Part shown: piece after piece, positions 5,360 through 6,266 of the stretch
Position numbering within the stretch: position 1 is the stretch's first letter
Layout: every line of letters starts with the position of its first letter
From: Actinomycetes bacterium
GTDB taxonomy: Bacteria; Actinomycetota; Coriobacteriia; Coriobacteriales; JAEZXW01
Assembly (NCBI GenBank): GCA_023419515.1
Contig: JAEZXW010000097.1
Coordinates: 1 to 6,266 of the forward strand
Direction: 5' to 3'
Length of the DNA: 6,266 nt
The notes under the pieces: model-generated
What the model was told of the DNA's origin: nothing
Database searches by the model: none
Seen by the model: only the letters and a program-made list of their open reading frames with translations
Made by a program: the position numbers and the translations under genes

Positions 5360-6266
5360 ATGGCTGAGAAAAAGTTCTCTTTCATCAGCGTCATCCTCTC
5401 TGTTATCTGTGTGGTCTTTGTTGCCGAAGCTGCTGCCCCTGCCGCTGCCATTGGTAACCAGCAGTTCTTCTGGTGGATCTTTTTGATCATCACCTTCTTG
5501 CTGCCCTACGGTATGGTGGTTGCTGAGCTTGGCACGACCTATGACTCAGATGGCGGTCTTTATGATTGGATTCGCGAGGCGTTTGGCGATCGCTGGGCAA
5601 GCCGCGTGGCGTGGTATTACTGGATTAACTTTCCCTTGTGGATTGCATCGCTCGCCACGCTGTTCCCTGATATCCTCGGCATGGTTTTTGGCGTTGAGTT
5701 TAATTTGCTTGCCGTTATCCTGATTGAGCTTGCCTTTGTTTGGATCGTCGTTTTGATGAGTTTTTCGCGGGTCTCAGATTCGGCGTGGATTTTGAACGGC
5801 GGCGCGGTGCTTAAGGTGCTGATTGCGCTGGTCGTTGGCTGTCTAGGCATCTACTTTGCGATGAATCACGGCTTTGCGAGCGACATGTCACCCAAGACGT
5901 TCCTACCCGATCTTACCAACACGAGTGCTCTGACGTATCTTTCAATCATTCTTTTTAACTTCATGGGTTTTGAGGTTATCTGTACGTTTGCTGGCGCGAT
6001 GAAAAACCCGTCGGGCGACATCCCCAAGGCAATCATCATGGGTGGCCTGGCGATTGCAGCAATTTATCTCTTTTGCAGCTTTGGTATTGGTGCAGCAATT
6101 CCGGCCGATCAGATCGATCCAGACTTTGGCATGATTGTCGCCGTGCAAGAGATGGCTCAGGGTGCCCCGTGGCTCTTTACGCTGATCAGCATTATCTTTT
6201 TGGTGACGCTTTTTGCCAACATGGCATCCTGGTCGTTTGGCGTGAATTTTGTCGCACAGTATGCCG
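5360..6266 (+). CDS. aguD: Agmatine/putrescine antiporter, APC family (partial, 3' end outside window)
   Basis: The frame is open from ATG 5360 to the window edge, giving 302 residues of a protein that normally has about 450-480. It is an amino-acid/polyamine/organocation (APC) transporter of the inner membrane. The N-terminal helix region ends in VAEAAAPAAAIG (21-32), the APC substrate-backbone segment. YDSDGGLYDWIREAFG (61-76) follows the second helix, and FMGFEVICTFAGAMKNPSGD (201-220) is the APC sixth-helix and loop signature, followed by IPKA. About eight hydrophobic segments are visible. Downstream of ptcA it most likely exchanges external agmatine for internal putrescine, as AguD does in streptococci and enterococci. 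Family alone would also allow other amino-acid or amine exchange; the operon decides the call. Next genes outside the window should be agmatine deiminase and carbamate kinase. Confidence 0.85.
   Translation, partial: MAEKKFSFISVILSVICVVFVAEAAAPAAAIGNQQFFWWIFLIITFLLPYGMVVAELGTTYDSDGGLYDWIREAFGDRWASRVAWYYWINFPLWIASLATLFPDILGMVFGVEFNLLAVILIELAFVWIVVLMSFSRVSDSAWILNGGAVLKVLIALVVGCLGIYFAMNHGFASDMSPKTFLPDLTNTSALTYLSIILFNFMGFEVICTFAGAMKNPSGDIPKAIIMGGLAIAAIYLFCSFGIGAAIPADQIDPDFGMIVAVQEMAQGAPWLFTLISIIFLVTLFANMASWSFGVNFVAQYA

Noticed and set aside
1..6266. CRISPR array, tRNA or rRNA gene, insertion sequence
   Set aside because: I saw no regularly spaced repeats, no tRNA cloverleaf or rRNA-like segment, and no transposase reading frame or terminal repeats on either strand.

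Overview
The window is 6.3 kb of bacterial chromosome with roughly balanced base composition, strong AGGAGG-type ribosome binding sites and short intergenic gaps. A seven-helix membrane-anchored LuxR-type regulator next to a putrescine carbamoyltransferase and an agmatine/putrescine exchanger suggests a Gram-positive amino-acid or amine fermenter. My best guess is an actinobacterial gut or oral lineage such as Coriobacteriia, but this rests on gene style only. No marker gene in the window settles the taxon.

Layout, left to right. (1) Positions 1-377 (+) hold the C-terminal tail of a HerA-like ATPase of the DUF853 (YjgR) family; the gene starts outside the window. (2) Positions 378-666 are non-coding, with several small inverted repeats and a 10-bp direct repeat. 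(3) Positions 667-2199 (+) encode a MATE-family multidrug exporter, MepA-like. (4) A stem-loop sits in the 40-bp gap between convergent genes. (5) Positions 2240-2986 (-) encode a protein of unknown function with a histidine-rich loop. (6) Positions 3111-4079 (-) encode a membrane-bound LuxR-type transcription factor, probably AguR. (7) Positions 4080-4331 form a divergent regulatory region with two inverted repeats and one direct repeat. (8) Positions 4332-5342 (+) encode putrescine carbamoyltransferase. (9) From 5360 (+) to the window end runs an APC-family antiporter, probably AguD, still open at the right edge.

The right half reads as the start of an agmatine deiminase (AgDI) locus. Agmatine would be imported in exchange for putrescine by AguD. 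It would then be deiminated to carbamoylputrescine by an agmatine deiminase (aguA) expected just beyond the window. PtcA would phosphorolyse carbamoylputrescine to putrescine and carbamoyl phosphate, and a carbamate kinase (aguC, also expected downstream) would make ATP. The divergent regulator is placed as in the Firmicute aguR-aguBDAC loci, where AguR activates the operon in response to agmatine. The most informative things here are the candidate AguR operator elements in the divergent region and the uncharacterised His-rich gene behind aguR. The left half (ATPase tail, MATE pump) looks like ordinary unrelated chromosome.
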